This document shows, one piece after another, positions 1 through 14,000 of a stretch of DNA of 64,000 bases (position 1 is the stretch's first letter; each line of letters begins with the position of its first letter). Both the position numbers and the translations under genes were made by a program. Under the pieces are notes generated by a model that did no database searches, was not told the DNA's origin, and was given only the letters and a program-made list of their open reading frames with translations. Origin of the DNA: Absidia repens (Eukaryota > Mucoromycota > Mucoromycetes > Mucorales > Cunninghamellaceae); contig MCGE01000005.1 in NCBI GenBank assembly GCA_002105175.1, positions 1 to 64,000 of the forward strand. Direction: 5' to 3'.

Positions 1-357
1 CAGTGAGTATAAGGATTGCTGGTCTAGTAGCCTTAGAAATACAAAAATAAGAAAAAAGTGGGAGTGAGTATATAAGTGTTCGATAATGTTGTTTTGGGGA
101 CTTATATTTATACATTACCTCTGAATATGTCAATAGAGATTTACAAAGATGTAAAAGCGAGAGACAGAAGAGTGAAAGAAATCAAAGCGTCCGCCCTTAA
201 TTTCCCTGCAATATATTTAATGTAGACTTTTTAAATTCCGCATTCGGCAGCAGTGGCTGACGCTTGAATGCAAAAATGGCAGTTTTTTTTTTTTTTTTTT
301 TTTTTTCTTTCTCTTCCAGATCTAATTCACGACGACGCCTTTTATTTTCTATCAACC
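1..357. other. Upstream region of UTP20, no gene seen
   Basis: I see no coding potential here. The stretch is AT-rich and ends in a run of about 24 T (roughly 283-306) followed by a C/T-rich segment shortly before the ATG at 358. Pyrimidine-rich leaders of this kind precede several other genes in the window (for example the decarboxylase at 54660), so this is probably promoter and 5' leader. No defined TATA or transcription-factor site could be supported. Confidence 0.4.
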
Positions 358-3300
358 ATGTTAGACAATAAAGACGCCTCTGATCTGAATCTAGGTCAGG
401 GCGCCAATAGATTCAAAGTAAGTATGAGAAGGCAATATTTTTTATTGGGCAATGATCTAATACTTTGAATTCCTTTCATTTAGTATCGATCGTTCAACTC
501 ACGGTGGAAAGTATCAAGGTGGATATTGTGCGTCGTTCCGCTTGGTGGAAGATGAAATTGACGAAAATGTTCATTCTTCAATGAATCCTACAATCTTGGA
601 AAGAATAATTGTCAAAACAATTCACCTGTTTAGCCGGAAATCCAACCTTATTGCAAGACTTTGCCCTCTATTCTTCACACAAGGACAAGATCGTGGATAC
701 TTTTGAAAAGTATTGTGATCGTAACAGTTTGGCTCTTGATGGTTTATTGGAGTAAGTTTGATAATAATAATAACCAATTAATGGCACTAACCTCTTTTTT
801 TTTGTATTAGTCTTGTTACAAAATTGGCTAAGGACCTTGAAGGTGAATTCTACCATACTATCCCAGGATGCTCAAGTGCATGCTACCACTGGTTTATCAT
901 CAAGACGTCAAGTTACTAGAGGTAATACGATGTTAACAAAACGAAGAGGTATTGCATGTACCAACTATTTTTTTATTGTACACAGTGCTTATTTAAAGTA
1001 TGGCATACCTATTCAATTCCTCTCCGACAAATTTTCCTGACATATGCGACACTTTTGATATGCTATCCAAACTACTTGGCGAAGATATCACAACAAAACC
1101 TTACGTTCGACATTTCTCAGCTGAGGCCTTCGCCTTTTTGATGAGGAAAATTCGTGGCCAAGGTTTGAAAAAGTTAGTGCAACACATCTGGACGCCTTAC
1201 ACAAAGACCATCTCTTCAATACACTGAAGGTTTATCTATGTTATTTTGAAAGCATGAAGGTAATAAATATATCATAGACGAATCAGAAACCTTAACTAAT
1301 ACTATTCTTTTTTTTTTTTTTTTACAATAGCAAATCGACAACCGTCTCCATTCTCGTGCCGAATCAATATATCATGAATTATACTCTCAAGTCTGCAGTA
1401 GTTCAGGACAATCGATGAGCTAGGTAAGTTAAAATAATGACCTCTCGCCCAGGGATATGGTTAGAGAGCTTATGTATGTTTTTTTTTTTTTTTAGAATCC
1501 GACAATAACAGTATATTGCTCAACAAAACAACATTATTGCTACTTCATCATACTTATCGACAACATATGGGCCCGATCGTGAATGTAATTTGGAGGACAT
1601 CGATTCTCAACTGGAACTGAAGGAACCTAAAGAAAAGCACCTACTTACTGATATATCTACTTTATCAATGATGGCTACTGTTCGGAAAGCAAGCCGAATC
1701 GAAGGTATGTTGAGTATAAAGAGAAAAAGAAGTATACAGATCATATCATTAACTTCCTTTATCCTTCTTCTTTTTTATGGTAGACTTCAAACCAATTATT
1801 TCTCGTGTGCAGGAAATCGCCAAACTCATTTTCACCTCTCGTCGACGGGTGTTCTGTAAGGATATGTACAAGGAAACTTTGCGAACAGTCACTGGGATTT
1901 TATGCTTCGGAAATTTGGATGTGGTTGTCGGTGGGGGACGTCTTATACTGGAATCTATCATCGCATTCAACGAACCCAGTGTTGTCTATGGATTTTTCGT
2001 GGGGCTGTCTCAACTAGAATGGTCCAGTTTTACTCAAGTATCTTTACCGTACATCACTCGATATGTGTCTCAGCATTTTACAGACTATCCCCAGGAAACG
2101 ATCTTTTTCTTGTCGCAACTCAACTCTTCCAACTCGCTCACTGTTCCTTCTGGTACCTTGATGTCTTCTGTAACCGCTGACGGTTTACTTCGCTTTCCCG
2201 CCACAAAGAAAAAACGCCTTTGGTACAAGAACTATTGAATGTCATGAACAAGTCGTATGATTGGGATAAAGCAAGATTTATTGAACAACACCGACATTGA
2301 AAAGGTAATACGCCATGTGATTGATTGTAATATGGCTAACGTATGTTTTTGTATATAGAATGGCAATGAAATCCCATCTGGAATTGCGGTGGTGGGTTCT
2401 ATTTTGACTATTTTACCCATTTTGGATGTATCTGATGATTTACTCTTTGACTCTGTGTTGGCTTTGTTTGGATCTTTGTCTGGATATTTGTCGAAATCAA
2501 ACCAAAGCAATGTGGTCTCCACTAGTTTCATCATGGCTCACAAAAATTTTACCTTGGTCTCGTTACTTGGTCTCTCTATTGAATCATTGGTTGCTTTGGT
2601 GAAGAAGAAGCCCATATATATGGAGAAACTCTACGGAAAGCATGACGTGATTATCAAGTTGCTTAACGACCATAGCCAGAATGAAGTTATTGTCAAGGGT
2701 ATATGAATATATGGCTACTCTCCAGTCAAGGTAAGTGAGGAAAATAAGCGATTATATATATCGGTAAATGATCTGACCTTACATCTATTCTTAATAATAG
2801 CACAATGAAAGACGATCACTTTGATGTGAAATACTTGGAACACTCTACCCCTTTTGAAAACAAACCTTCGATCGTACCTTCCCAAATGCCGTCTCTACAC
2901 AATGAAACTATTGCTCTTTTCGATCAACCTTTGATGAAGAAGGATGCTGACCACACGGAATGATGAAAAGTGTGAAATTGTTGATATTACTGTGGATATG
3001 GAAAGCATTATACCATCTATGAACGACTTCCGCGACAAGCTTATCCTCATCCAAAAACTCAATCTGATTTGCTCCACAAAACGCATTCCTGATATTTATG
3101 CAGACTTTGTACACTAGTGGCATTTGGTAAGAAATGATAAAAAAAGTGAAATCAGAAGAATATATCACTCATGAGACAATTTGGCTTTGATTTCGAATAG
3201 GCTTACTGACGATCAACTTTAAGCCCTTGTGGGAGGATGCTCGCAAAATTCTGAAGACTTTTGCTGACACAAGTCGGGAACTTTATTGGACGTTATGCTT

Positions 3301-6300
3301 TGCTGAACTTGCCAAGTTCGAAGATGAACGTCTCTTGTGTGTGATGGCTTTACCGCCACAGTGATTGAAAAGTGTGCCTCGCCTGTCAAAATCTCCAATG
3401 GTCAAGCAACCAAAACTGGCACTATATCTTTTGAATGCCAACATTTACCAAATACACCGCTGTCGAAAATTATGCAATGTCTATTATGGGAGAACAATAT
3501 GCAACCAACGGCAGTCTTCTCTTTGTCAAGGTAATTGAATCTAAACCCGTTAAATATCAATTTGTTATGAAATAATTTATTACCATTACTTACATCCCTT
3601 TTTTTGTAGATTTGTGGATTGGAAAAACTCCTATGGACTTTTGGCATTATTACAACATGATACTTCAAAACATTGATGGAAACCCAACTATTGTGAACAG
3701 CGTGCGCGACATTTGATTCCTGTATTTTTCAAGTTTTTGGCTGACGAGTTTGACACTGTGACTGATAATGATTTGGTGGACGATGAGACATGCTGAAAAC
3801 AACGAAAAAGGACACAAGATTGGTCTCATCCTCGTTCTGCCTCAAACGTGAAAAGCAAAATGATTACTTGGCTACGGTTGTTTGCTTGTTTTACCAATAT
3901 CCGTGGAGTGTACAAGTCTCAAGATCTTTATGTGGTGATTCTCCGATTGATCGCGAAAGGTGATGTCCGATTGCAATCCCCGCTTTGGAAACCTTATTTG
4001 CATGGAAAGACAAGAATATCAAACCTTACAGTGACAATCTTCGAAATTTACTGGATGATACGAAATTCCGGGACGAATTATCAACCTTTATTCAAAACCA
4101 TGAACAAAATCTTATTGATCCTGCTCACCGTGATGGACTTATGCCAATCGTGATGCGTCTTCTCTTTGGCCGTTTAGTGGAACGTCGATCAAAGGGAAGC
4201 AAACATGTGAAAAAATTACGACGCAAGGCTATTCTTGGTGCAGTATCTTGTTGCAAGCAGAATGAAATGAAAACCTTTATTGATCTGGCTTTGGAACCAT
4301 TCCAATCTCTCTTGAATGTACCGGGGGAAACTTTGGATGACGAAGGACGTGTCACTTCATTTGAATTTGTGGATCAAGGTTCTGAAATTATTCTCAATTC
4401 CATGGCGACAACAAAGTGGATTGGTGAATGTGTTAGAGGATATGATCAAGCAATTGGGATCTGATTTGCTACCATTCATGCCTAGTATTCTCAAAGTGAT
4501 TTTGTATATCCTTCATTCATCTCAAAACAACGATAAAACGCACATGGATATTGATGACGCCGAAGATGAGCAGGTGAAAGCAATGATCAGCAGCATCACA
4601 ACATGCACAAACTGGAATCAGTAATCGATCAAAACAAATACGCTCTGTGACGTTACGCCGATTGTTGGAAATATTCTCAATTCGTGGTGGCTTCAACTTT
4701 GCACCTTATATATCTGCTATGTTTGGCTCCTTTATCTCTCCACGATTGGCCAACTTCCCTGGTGAAGCTTCTCAACAGATATCAAGTCTTTTGTTGATAT
4801 TTGCAGTCTGGGCCGAAAAATCATCCTACGTTACTTTTTTGACGAACTACGACGATTCTCTCTTGCCACAAATTTACGCCATTTTATCCAAAAGAAGATC
4901 GATCAGAAAGTCCTCAGCACGATTCTTGATATTCTGGACAACTTGCTGGATTACTGTGATGGAAAGGACGGTGACAAAGTGGTAGATGATAACGGCATGG
5001 ACATTGATTTGGACTACTTTAAGGAAAATCTTATTGTGAAACATGTGGATGCTCTTCTGATCATTTGAAATATCGACTCACAAAATCCAAGGACGACAAA
5101 AAATTCAACAGTGGGCGTTATTCTGTTAGAGAAATCGCTATTGTCGCTCGCCTTGCCCCTTACACCAGTGATGGAACACATACTGCAACAATATTGGAGA
5201 TGCTTATTCCTAATCTCAAGAAACCCAGTCGAATTATCCCTGAATTTACAAAGCGCAATATCCTCACCATTTGGTCCAATTTTATGCCTCTTGTTCCTGG
5301 ATTTGACTATGGGTCTCTAGTGTATCAGAATTATTACAAACTGGCCTCCGACATGTTTTCTATGATTCAATCTCGTGAAAACCGTCAAATTCTGATCAAG
5401 CTCTTCCAATCTTTTGTCAATGTCAACCCTGCTTTGGTGCAAGTGGGTGCCTTATTACAAGACCTCAACTCCTTTTCCCGGAAACGAATCGACGAACCTG
5501 ATTATGACCGTATGCTTGATGCCCTCAGCAAAATTGGCGAAGATTTATACAATACTTTAGACCATCACCAGTGGCTGCCAATCCTGAATCAGCTCTTTTA
5601 TAGCATGCAAGATGCCGATGAAATCGCTGTCCGAGGTACTGCTACTCATTGCGCGACTCGATTCCTTACCGCAGCCAAAGAACAACAAGACCCCGTAGAA
5701 CAAGAAAAATTGGTGTCGTATGTTACTCACGTGGTGTATCCTGCTATCAAACATGGACTGAAGAATCGAATTGAAATTATTCGTATGGAGTTTGTTGGGC
5801 TACTGAATGCTGGTATCAAGACATTCCCTGAACTACCTATATTTACGTCGATGGTGCCCTTGCTCGGTGACAATGATGAAGAAGTCAATTTCTTCAACAA
5901 TATTTACCATATCCAACTTCATCGTCGTGTCCGATCCATGGTTCGGTTGTCTGAATTTGCTGCTCAAGGCGTGTTGGCGGTCCCTGCTATTGTCAATGTG
6001 TTTATTCCATTGGTATCTGGTTTTATCTATGAAAGCGATCGATTAACGGACCACAATGTTATACATCAAGCTTCACAAACGATTGGATCACTTGCTGGCG
6101 TGCCTTCCTTGGGGACGCTATTACCGATTACTCTCACATTATTTATCTTTGGTCTCGCAACAAGACGAAATGGAAAAAATATACGTACGGTTAGCAACCA
6201 TGTTTTGGAGGCATTCCATTTTGACATCTCTCATATCGAAATCAGCCGACGAAACCGAAGCAAAATTATGGGCAAACAAAAGGTGATTATCGAATATCTC

Positions 6301-9300
6301 AGTCATCGGGAAATTGTCAACAATGCCAAGGAACAAGCGGAAGCGGCTGCCATTGCGTCTGGAAAGGAACCTTCTGAAAATGTGGTCGAGGAAATCATGA
6401 ACATTGATGGTGATCAAGAAGTGGAAGCGGACACTGATGCTACTGGTGATGGTGCCCAATCTATTGAAGAAGATGAAGAAAAATCTGACAAGAATGATGG
6501 CGCGGATCAAGACAATGACGATGGCAACAATGACAATGAGGACGACGACGATGACAACGACGACGACGATGACGAACCGACCATCGTATCGACGAATACA
6601 AATACGTCAGTTGTATCAACAGAACAAGCTCAAAAAATTCATGATATTTTAATCACGAAAGTACTCCCTTCACTGAATGCTTTTATCTCGAAAACAAAAA
6701 GTCGAAAATCCGTGATCTCTCGAATGCCAGTTGCTCTTGGAATTGCCAAACTGCTCCGTCAGCTGCCTGAAAAATCACTGCGCTTGAATCTACCTGGTCT
6801 CCTTACGATTGTGTGCCAGACAATTCGAAGTCGTGCTCAAGATGTCCGCGATGTCACTCGGGAAACTCTTTTGAAGATCAACGAATTTCTTGGTACTGCC
6901 TACTTCCAATTCATCATCAAGGAACTTCGTGGTGCACTGGCTCGTGGTTATGAGCTTCATGTACTTGGGTATACTGTCAGCGCTTTGTTGAACGATATGG
7001 CTTCTCGTATGAATGTTGGTGACCTGGACTACTGTATGGAAGATATTGTACAGGTGTTGATTAGTGATATTTTTGGAAAAACTGGACAAGAAAAGGACAC
7101 TGCCGAAATAACTGGGAAAACCAAGGAAGCCAAGAGTCGACGTAGCCCTGCCGCTTTTGAATTGCTTGCGAAACTTGTCAAATTCTCCAATATTGGAATG
7201 TTATTGGCTCCCCTCAAGGATGTGATGACGAACACTCAAAGCATGAAGATATTGAACAAGGTGGATGATGTTCTCAAACGGACGTCTCATGGCCTCGTAC
7301 ACAACCCTGGATTTGACTCGATTGAATTATTGGATTTTGCAAACGATTTGATATCCGAAAATGTGGATGTATACAAGGCTCAGAAGAAGGTCAAGACCAT
7401 CAAGACACAAAAGGAAAAGAACTTTGAAGTGCAAATGAAGCGTATTGTTGAAGAACCTGTGGATCACCTTCATGTCAACTCCCACCGATTTGTTTACTTT
7501 GGCTTGTCTTTACTCCATACCTCGTTGAAACGGAACAAGTTTGATTTATCGGATGATGATTATGCAACTCGACTTGACAAAATCCTGATGACTGTAGGCA
7601 ACATTCTCTACTCGGCTCAAACAGCAAATGTCACGCTAGCAGCACGGAATCTCAATATTCTTTATAAGTTACCACTCTCATCAGTGAATGATTCGATCCC
7701 AGTGGCCATCAAGCGTATTTTCCAGCTTTTGAAGCATTCACCAAACACAAACAGCCCTATGATTCAAGCATGCTTCCGATTATTGACTGTGTGCATTCAA
7801 TCCAAGAAGGCAAATTTGACGGAACATCAGCTCACTTATCTCATCAACATAATTCGCCCTGATTTGGAAGAACCTACACGACAGGGTACAGCCTTTGGTT
7901 TGGTACGTGGTGTTATCTCACGCAAATTTATGGCACCCGAAATGTACGATCTTATGGATGTTTTGGGAAATATTTTGGTTACCAATCAAGTCCCTGAAAC
8001 CCGTGAACAAGCACGCTCACTTTACTTTATGTTTTTGATGGACTACCCTCAAGGTCGTGGCCGATTAAAGAAGCAAATGACTTTTATCACCAAAAATTTA
8101 GAATATGTGCATGAAACTGGTCGGGAATCTGTCATGGAACTGTTACATCATATTATCTCCAAGTTTGGTGACGAAATTCTTGCCGAATTCTCTCAGTCTC
8201 TTTTACTGGCGTTAGTGATGCGCCTGATCAACGATGAATCTTCAAAATGCCGTGAAATGACTGCTGAGTTGATCAAATCGCTACTCGTACGTATGGATGA
8301 CGATATGGACACTGTGTACAAGCTTCTAGACAAATGGATGGATAGCGAACAAGCGAATTTACAGCGTGCTGGTTGTCAATTGTATGGTTTGGTAATAGAT
8401 GCTTATGGAAAGAACTTCAAGGTAAGAAAAATATAATTCGATTTAATACTGCTATTTATTAACTTGAGCAATTTATGTATGCGGTTTATTTTTAGTTTGC
8501 GCCTCAGTTAATTGGCCGCTTGGCGGTAATGATTGAATCTAATCATCAGCAATGGATGGATGCTTTGGAAGAACAAGAAAAACATGAAGATAGCTTAGAA
8601 TTGGAGGACGATGGAATGGACGTGGACATACCATGGGAAGTTGGTTACTACAGTTTGAACACATTTGCCAAGGTCACGTCCACTTTTCCCAAACTGGTTT
8701 ACACTGATGACACTATACCCATCTGGCGTGGTGTGGAATCTCTCCTTCTTCATCCCCATGCTTGGATTCGATCATCGAGCTCACGATTGTTTGGTGTTTA
8801 CTTTGCTGGTATAGATGTTGCTACTAGGAATAGTTATTTGACTCGGCAAGTACTTCGCGGCTTGGCCTATGGTTTTGTGGAACAACTCAAGGGTATCTAT
8901 CTTTCTGATGAACAAGCAAACCAATTGGTGAAGAACCTGTTTTTCATCGGACGATGCCTATATCATTTACCTGCCGAGGAAGATGTCACTGGAAATGATG
9001 ACGATGATGATCAAGATGGCTCTCAGGACGACGCTACATCCAATTCTTTATTGGCGGAGCAAAACGTATCTGTGGATCAAAGTCAAGTACACACATCATT
9101 GCTATGGCTCTTCCATAAAGCTTCATATACTGCAAGAGGTGCTGGTAAAAATCAAGGCAAAGGTCTCATTTTGGTAAGTTATTTTATACAGTGAAAATTA
9201 TAATTTTAGTTACTGACTGCCATTCTTTTTTTTTTTTTAGCGGTCGTCTATCTTCAAATGGTTTGCTGCCATGTGCAATGTGATGAAGCCTGAAGAACTA

Positions 9301-9684
9301 TCCCCCTACCTTTTCTCTATGATTGCTCCTATTTACCATACTGTGAATGGTCAAGTCAGTCGGGAAAAAGGCTTCGGTAAGAAATTTTGAAAAAAAAAAG
9401 TGATATCACGGCGTATCCTATCCATACTGATTTTTTTTTCTCGTTTAATAGATGATTTGAAGACACTCGGAAATGAAGTCTTGGGAATGATTCAAAAGAA
9501 AGCAGGTCCAACAGCCTATTTTGCGATTTATCAAAATATTCGACAACACTCAATAGACATCAAGGAAGAACGCAAAGCACAACGCGCAGTGGAATCAATT
9601 ACCAATCCTGAACTGGCAGCAAAACGAAAAATGGCTCGCAATCAACGCAAATCTTCAAGCAACAAGCGTGTTCGGTTTACCTAA
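358..9684 (+). CDS. UTP20: U3 snoRNP / SSU-processome protein UTP20 (DRIM family); 5' half frame-broken
   Basis: UTP20 is a giant HEAT-repeat scaffold of the nucleolar small-subunit processome, needed for early 18S rRNA processing. The N-terminal exon (358-417) ends FK before a GTAAGT donor. Further on, segments such as RHFSAEAFAFLMRKI (about 1110-1150) and LIDPAHRDGLMPIVMRLLFG (about 4110-4170) match the family closely. A clean frame from about 5065 to 8421 encodes over 1,100 residues, including an Asp/Glu-rich acidic stretch (about 6410-6590). Three introns follow (8422-8495, 9174-9240, 9377-9451), and the protein ends in a basic tail, KRVRFT, with TAA at 9682. Between about 490 and 5060 the homology moves repeatedly among the three frames, for example near 500, 540, 600-640, 867, 1050, 2236, 4450 and 5058. 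The codons between the shifts stay family-like. I read this as uncorrected indels near a contig end. A decayed 5' half is the alternative. Identification is firm; the exact 5' exon model is not. Confidence 0.9.
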
Positions 9685-11027
9685 AAGCATTTTATATTTC
9701 GTTATCTGTATTTTGTATAGTTATTTTACCTTCTCAAGTAGCATTATTATTTTATTTTATATTCAATCCATTAGATCTATATTTTTATTATTCCATTCAA
9801 ATAAAACACATTTGATTTCATTATTTCTTTATTAACGAACACATTACGATTCATTTCAAATCCCGCAGATGTCGCTCTTTATATATCCACGTTTTTCTTT
9901 TCTTCTTCTTTTTTCTTCCTCTTCCCCATTGTAACTTCATTGAGGTTATGGTGATTTTATATCAATGTCAGGACCGGTTAGAAGGGTTTTAGATTCAGGG
10001 ATTACAAGATGCATGGGGAAATCCTTTCATTTTGGATCCTGGATTTGGGAAAACTATTAATTTTTTGGAGCCTTCAATAGCTTGGTTTAGTGTTAGTTTG
10101 TCCATAGTTTGAATATAGTTTTGAATAAAATATGCCTTTTTTTACATGCCTCAATGAACACGTACCATTAGTTTCTCTCATGTCTTGTACAATAGATCTC
10201 TTTTGTACCTCCATCCTATATTGATTAGTATTGTACCAATAAAAAATACCCCTCCGCTCATTCTCAATCATTGTACAGTTTATTTGCTTCCAATTTACAA
10301 GCGCCCCTATAGTTTAATCTTGAACATTCTCCGGATCTCACTTTAGTTTCTGTCATGCTCCCTTCAATAGTGCCTTCCACTAAATCGCTTGTTACAATGG
10401 ACCTCTTCCTATTATTTTTAGTACATACCATATGCTTCAATAAAATATATCTATTTTTTAACCATCCTCTGTCTATTGTATAGTAAACTTAAAAAATGTC
10501 TTTATTACTATAGATAACCGCATTCCTGCTCAACCAGGTAATTAAATGAATCTAGGATCATATACATGAAGCTGCCGTGTTCTCCATTAAACCGTCGTCG
10601 TTATAGACCATTTTCATTATTTTCTAACTTATCTTTGACAACTTATTCCGCCACCCATACCCCTACTGACTGGCTGGCTGTTTTAGATCAATTAATATGA
10701 AAGATGTCGGTAATCTTTTTCTACCATGCACTTTAATCAGTCGGTGCCTTTACGCTCTTGCTTAACTGTATCATACACCAGAAAGGAAAAGAAAAACTGA
10801 ACATCAACTGGATTTTTGTTTAATAAAAACAGGCTGTTTTACAGAATTTCTGACTCAATAGTCGTTCACATCCTACCTAGCATGCCATCTCAAGCTTGGT
10901 ATTTCCATCAGTTTGATATTCATAAATAAATCCCATGTCCATTTTAAGGTTTCACTGCATGATAGTTTTTAAAAGTCCGTCGCCCACCGTTGTCATGTTG
11001 AAAAAAGATTTCTTCGTCCTGCTGTTT

Positions 11028-11060
<33 letters not shown>

Positions 11061-11069
11061 CTGATAAAA
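9685..11069. other. Spacer with 3' UTR and a dispersed-repeat copy
   Basis: No gene is seen between UTP20 and the receptor kinase. AATAAA-type signals lie just after the UTP20 stop (about 9800). Most of 9840-10480 is a plus-oriented copy of the window's dispersed repeat family. The last part carries a run of about 28 T (11030-11058) directly before the receptor's likely start codon at 11070. Confidence 0.6.
9840..10480 (+). repeat. Dispersed repeat family, copy A
   Basis: This copy reads, on the plus strand, an ATTTCAAATCCCGC-type end, a long C/T tract (9890-9935), the family core with GATGCATGGGGAAA (about 10008-10021) and CATTTTGGATCC (about 10028), then a tail with AATAAAATATG near 10124 and a TCTTGTACAATAGATCTC block near 10182. 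The same order recurs in the copies at 23.5, 26.3, 43.1, 47.4, 53.9 and 61.3 kb, most of them on the other strand. The family is non-coding as far as I can see. No terminal repeats or target duplications could be fixed. Confidence 0.7.
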
Positions 11070-14000
11070 ATGAACATTGAAAGATGGGTATCATTTTTAT
11101 ATTTTACAACTTTGATCATAAAATCACATCAAGATGAAACAGCCATATTGCCTCCATGCAATAACACCCTGTATAGTTTTTCAAAGCCTACCTTTTCCAT
11201 GATCACTCATGATACCAACTTCAATCAATTTTATGGTAATCCTGTAAGTGGTGCGATTGATGCTGCTGCCCTTCTTGTAAGTTTTCAATTTCGATATGGA
11301 TTAAGTGAATTAAATGATTGGTTTTAATCATTATACTTATAGGGAATAGATGTGATTGTGAATCATCATAGTGGTGACCTTTATCAAATGGCAAGCGAAA
11401 TTCGAGCAGCTGTCGACAATGTAAGCGGGGAAAAAATGCCTGGCGTATAATTTAAACACCGATCATGTCCTTTATCGATCTTTCAGGTTTTTCTATTTTT
11501 TTTTTTTAACTTTTTTATTTACTTCAGGGTGTAGATGGTATCATCACAACAATTACTGATTTGACAGTACTGGAAGCGGTCAAGTATGCAAAATCAAAAG
11601 GCATACCGGTTGTTGTATACAATACTGGCGAACTTTACTCCTATGCCTTGGGGCTAACAAGAGTCTTACAATCAGATTTGAAGGTGGGAATTATGGTGGC
11701 TCAACAACTACAGAAACACGGCTTTAACAGGACTTTAGCTATATCACACAAGAAAAACATTGAAGGGGAAACAAATGCTCGTTTGGAAGCCATTGCAAAA
11801 TTTCTGAATAATGATCCTTACCCAGTGCTCATGCGACCCGACAATAGTACTGGTTCCACTGTGGAAAGCATCCGAAATTATTTCTTAACTGGGAACTTCG
11901 ATTCAATAATTTCACTTGGTGGAATGGTAAGCTTGGAAATGGGTTTCAAAGAATGAAATAGGGTAAGATAAGGCTAACTCTTTCTTTTATTATTATTCCT
12001 TGTTTAGACTTCGTCAGATTTGGTCATTAACACGGCCCTTGAAATACATGCTCTACAACCTCAGCGACGTTTTGACACTATTTTGATTGATTTTGGCGGA
12101 CAAAACATGACAACACTATTCGAACTACGCCCAGATTCAACCTTTGCCGTCAATCAATTGCCATATTACCAAACGGCGCTACCTGTGTTTTATGTATACT
12201 TGGAAGTAAGACAACATGTGTTGGATAAAAAGTTATCTTCTCAGAAACTGACAATTCATTATATCTGCACATAGTTTATCACGGGTCATACTATTTTTGG
12301 CAATCAAACAATCCCCACGGGCCCAAATTTTGTTACAAACGACACTGTAAAGCAATATCTTGGGTATGTAGAACTCAGACCATTTACGACGAAATCAAAA
12401 ACTTCTCTTGTTGGTGCATTCATTCCAAACGCTTATGGTGACACTTACGGAAGAAATGTGTTGGCGGGCGTAAATCAGCTATCCCAAAAGATTGGATGGA
12501 CCGTTACCGATGCTCTTCAGGTAAAATATTGGGACTTGTCAGACAAATCAAATAAACTATTGATAGTCCTAATTCAATTATCGTTCCTTTATCCTTCACA
12601 TCATTTAGAGCGACTATATTGGTAAGTTGAATTACTTCGTAACGATTTACTTTTATGTGCTTACTGCCCTTATTTCTACTCCACTAGGCTACTACCCGAC
12701 AGCTTTGTCAGCGTTCAACGACCTTATTCATCAAAACGGCACAGGTGTTATAATGATGGGAAATAGCGACAATCTTCTGAATTATATGGTGAACGTCACT
12801 ACTACTTCAAATACACCACTAGCCATACTTGGATTTCAGTTTGGGTATCCTGACACCCAGCCATTTGCGTAAGTACAAACCAATCCACCCCTTAGCTCAC
12901 ATACAACCGTTATATTAATTAACATACTAACACATTCATTGTTTTCCAGATCTGCTATTAATGTGAACATTGACTTTGAGTACTTGTCAAGATCTGTTGC
13001 TCGTGATGCTGTTGATATTGGAATAAAGAATCCTCTTTGCTTCTCTGAACAACGTCTGTTCGTGAATGATTATTTCTGTAATATCCTATACAGGCAATAC
13101 AAGGATATGGCGACTACCCCTATACCGACAGAAAAAGAAGTAGTGCATACGCTCAACATCACTAGCCAAAGTAGCGTAGAAAGGCAACTGGCTTGGACTT
13201 TGGACAACCTACGCACTGAAAACTATACCGCTGACGCTATTCTTACCTTCTCAGAATACATTTTTGACGCTGTGAACATGGTAAGAAATTTATCCACGAC
13301 ACTTTTGTCTTGTTTTATTCACCTTCTGAGTATTATTATTTTATATCTGATTATGTAGCGATTCCTTCAAAACTACACACCATCCGAAGTGGCGTTATAT
13401 AGTGCTGCAGATCGGTTTGATGAACTGCAAGCTTTACTCGACTTACGACTCAATACATCATGGTAAGTATGGCTTGTCAATGAGGAATATAGTAATTGTA
13501 GTTTAATTATATTTTTATCCTCATTTAAAGGTCATTGAATACATATTCATTAGGGTTTCTTTCAGTCCTCAATCTGCTGGTGGCTGAAACTATTGAAGAT
13601 TTACCGTGGAAGGATACTTTTGTGCGCCCTGTTCGTATGGAATATGTTTGTCCACCTGGCACATACTACCTGACTCTGTCACGGTCATCTTATTGCTTAG
13701 ACGATCATGGTATAGGACGGTCTTCAATACAGTGTATACCATGTCCTTTGAACCAGTACAGCTCACAACCTGATCAGATAACATGTCTCCCTTGCCAAAA
13801 TGGAACAGTGTCAAGTTTGAATTCCACCTCTTGTGTCTCCTGTTATGATTCCAATGTAGCCCAGTTTGAAACATGTATCGAATATATCCAACAAGAACAA
13901 CAAAAAGGAAACCAACGGATTCTTTCTATTGTCTTACCAATTGTCTTGACCCTCCTTCTTGTATTGGCTAGCTGGTTGGTGTATTGTTTTTTGAAACGAC

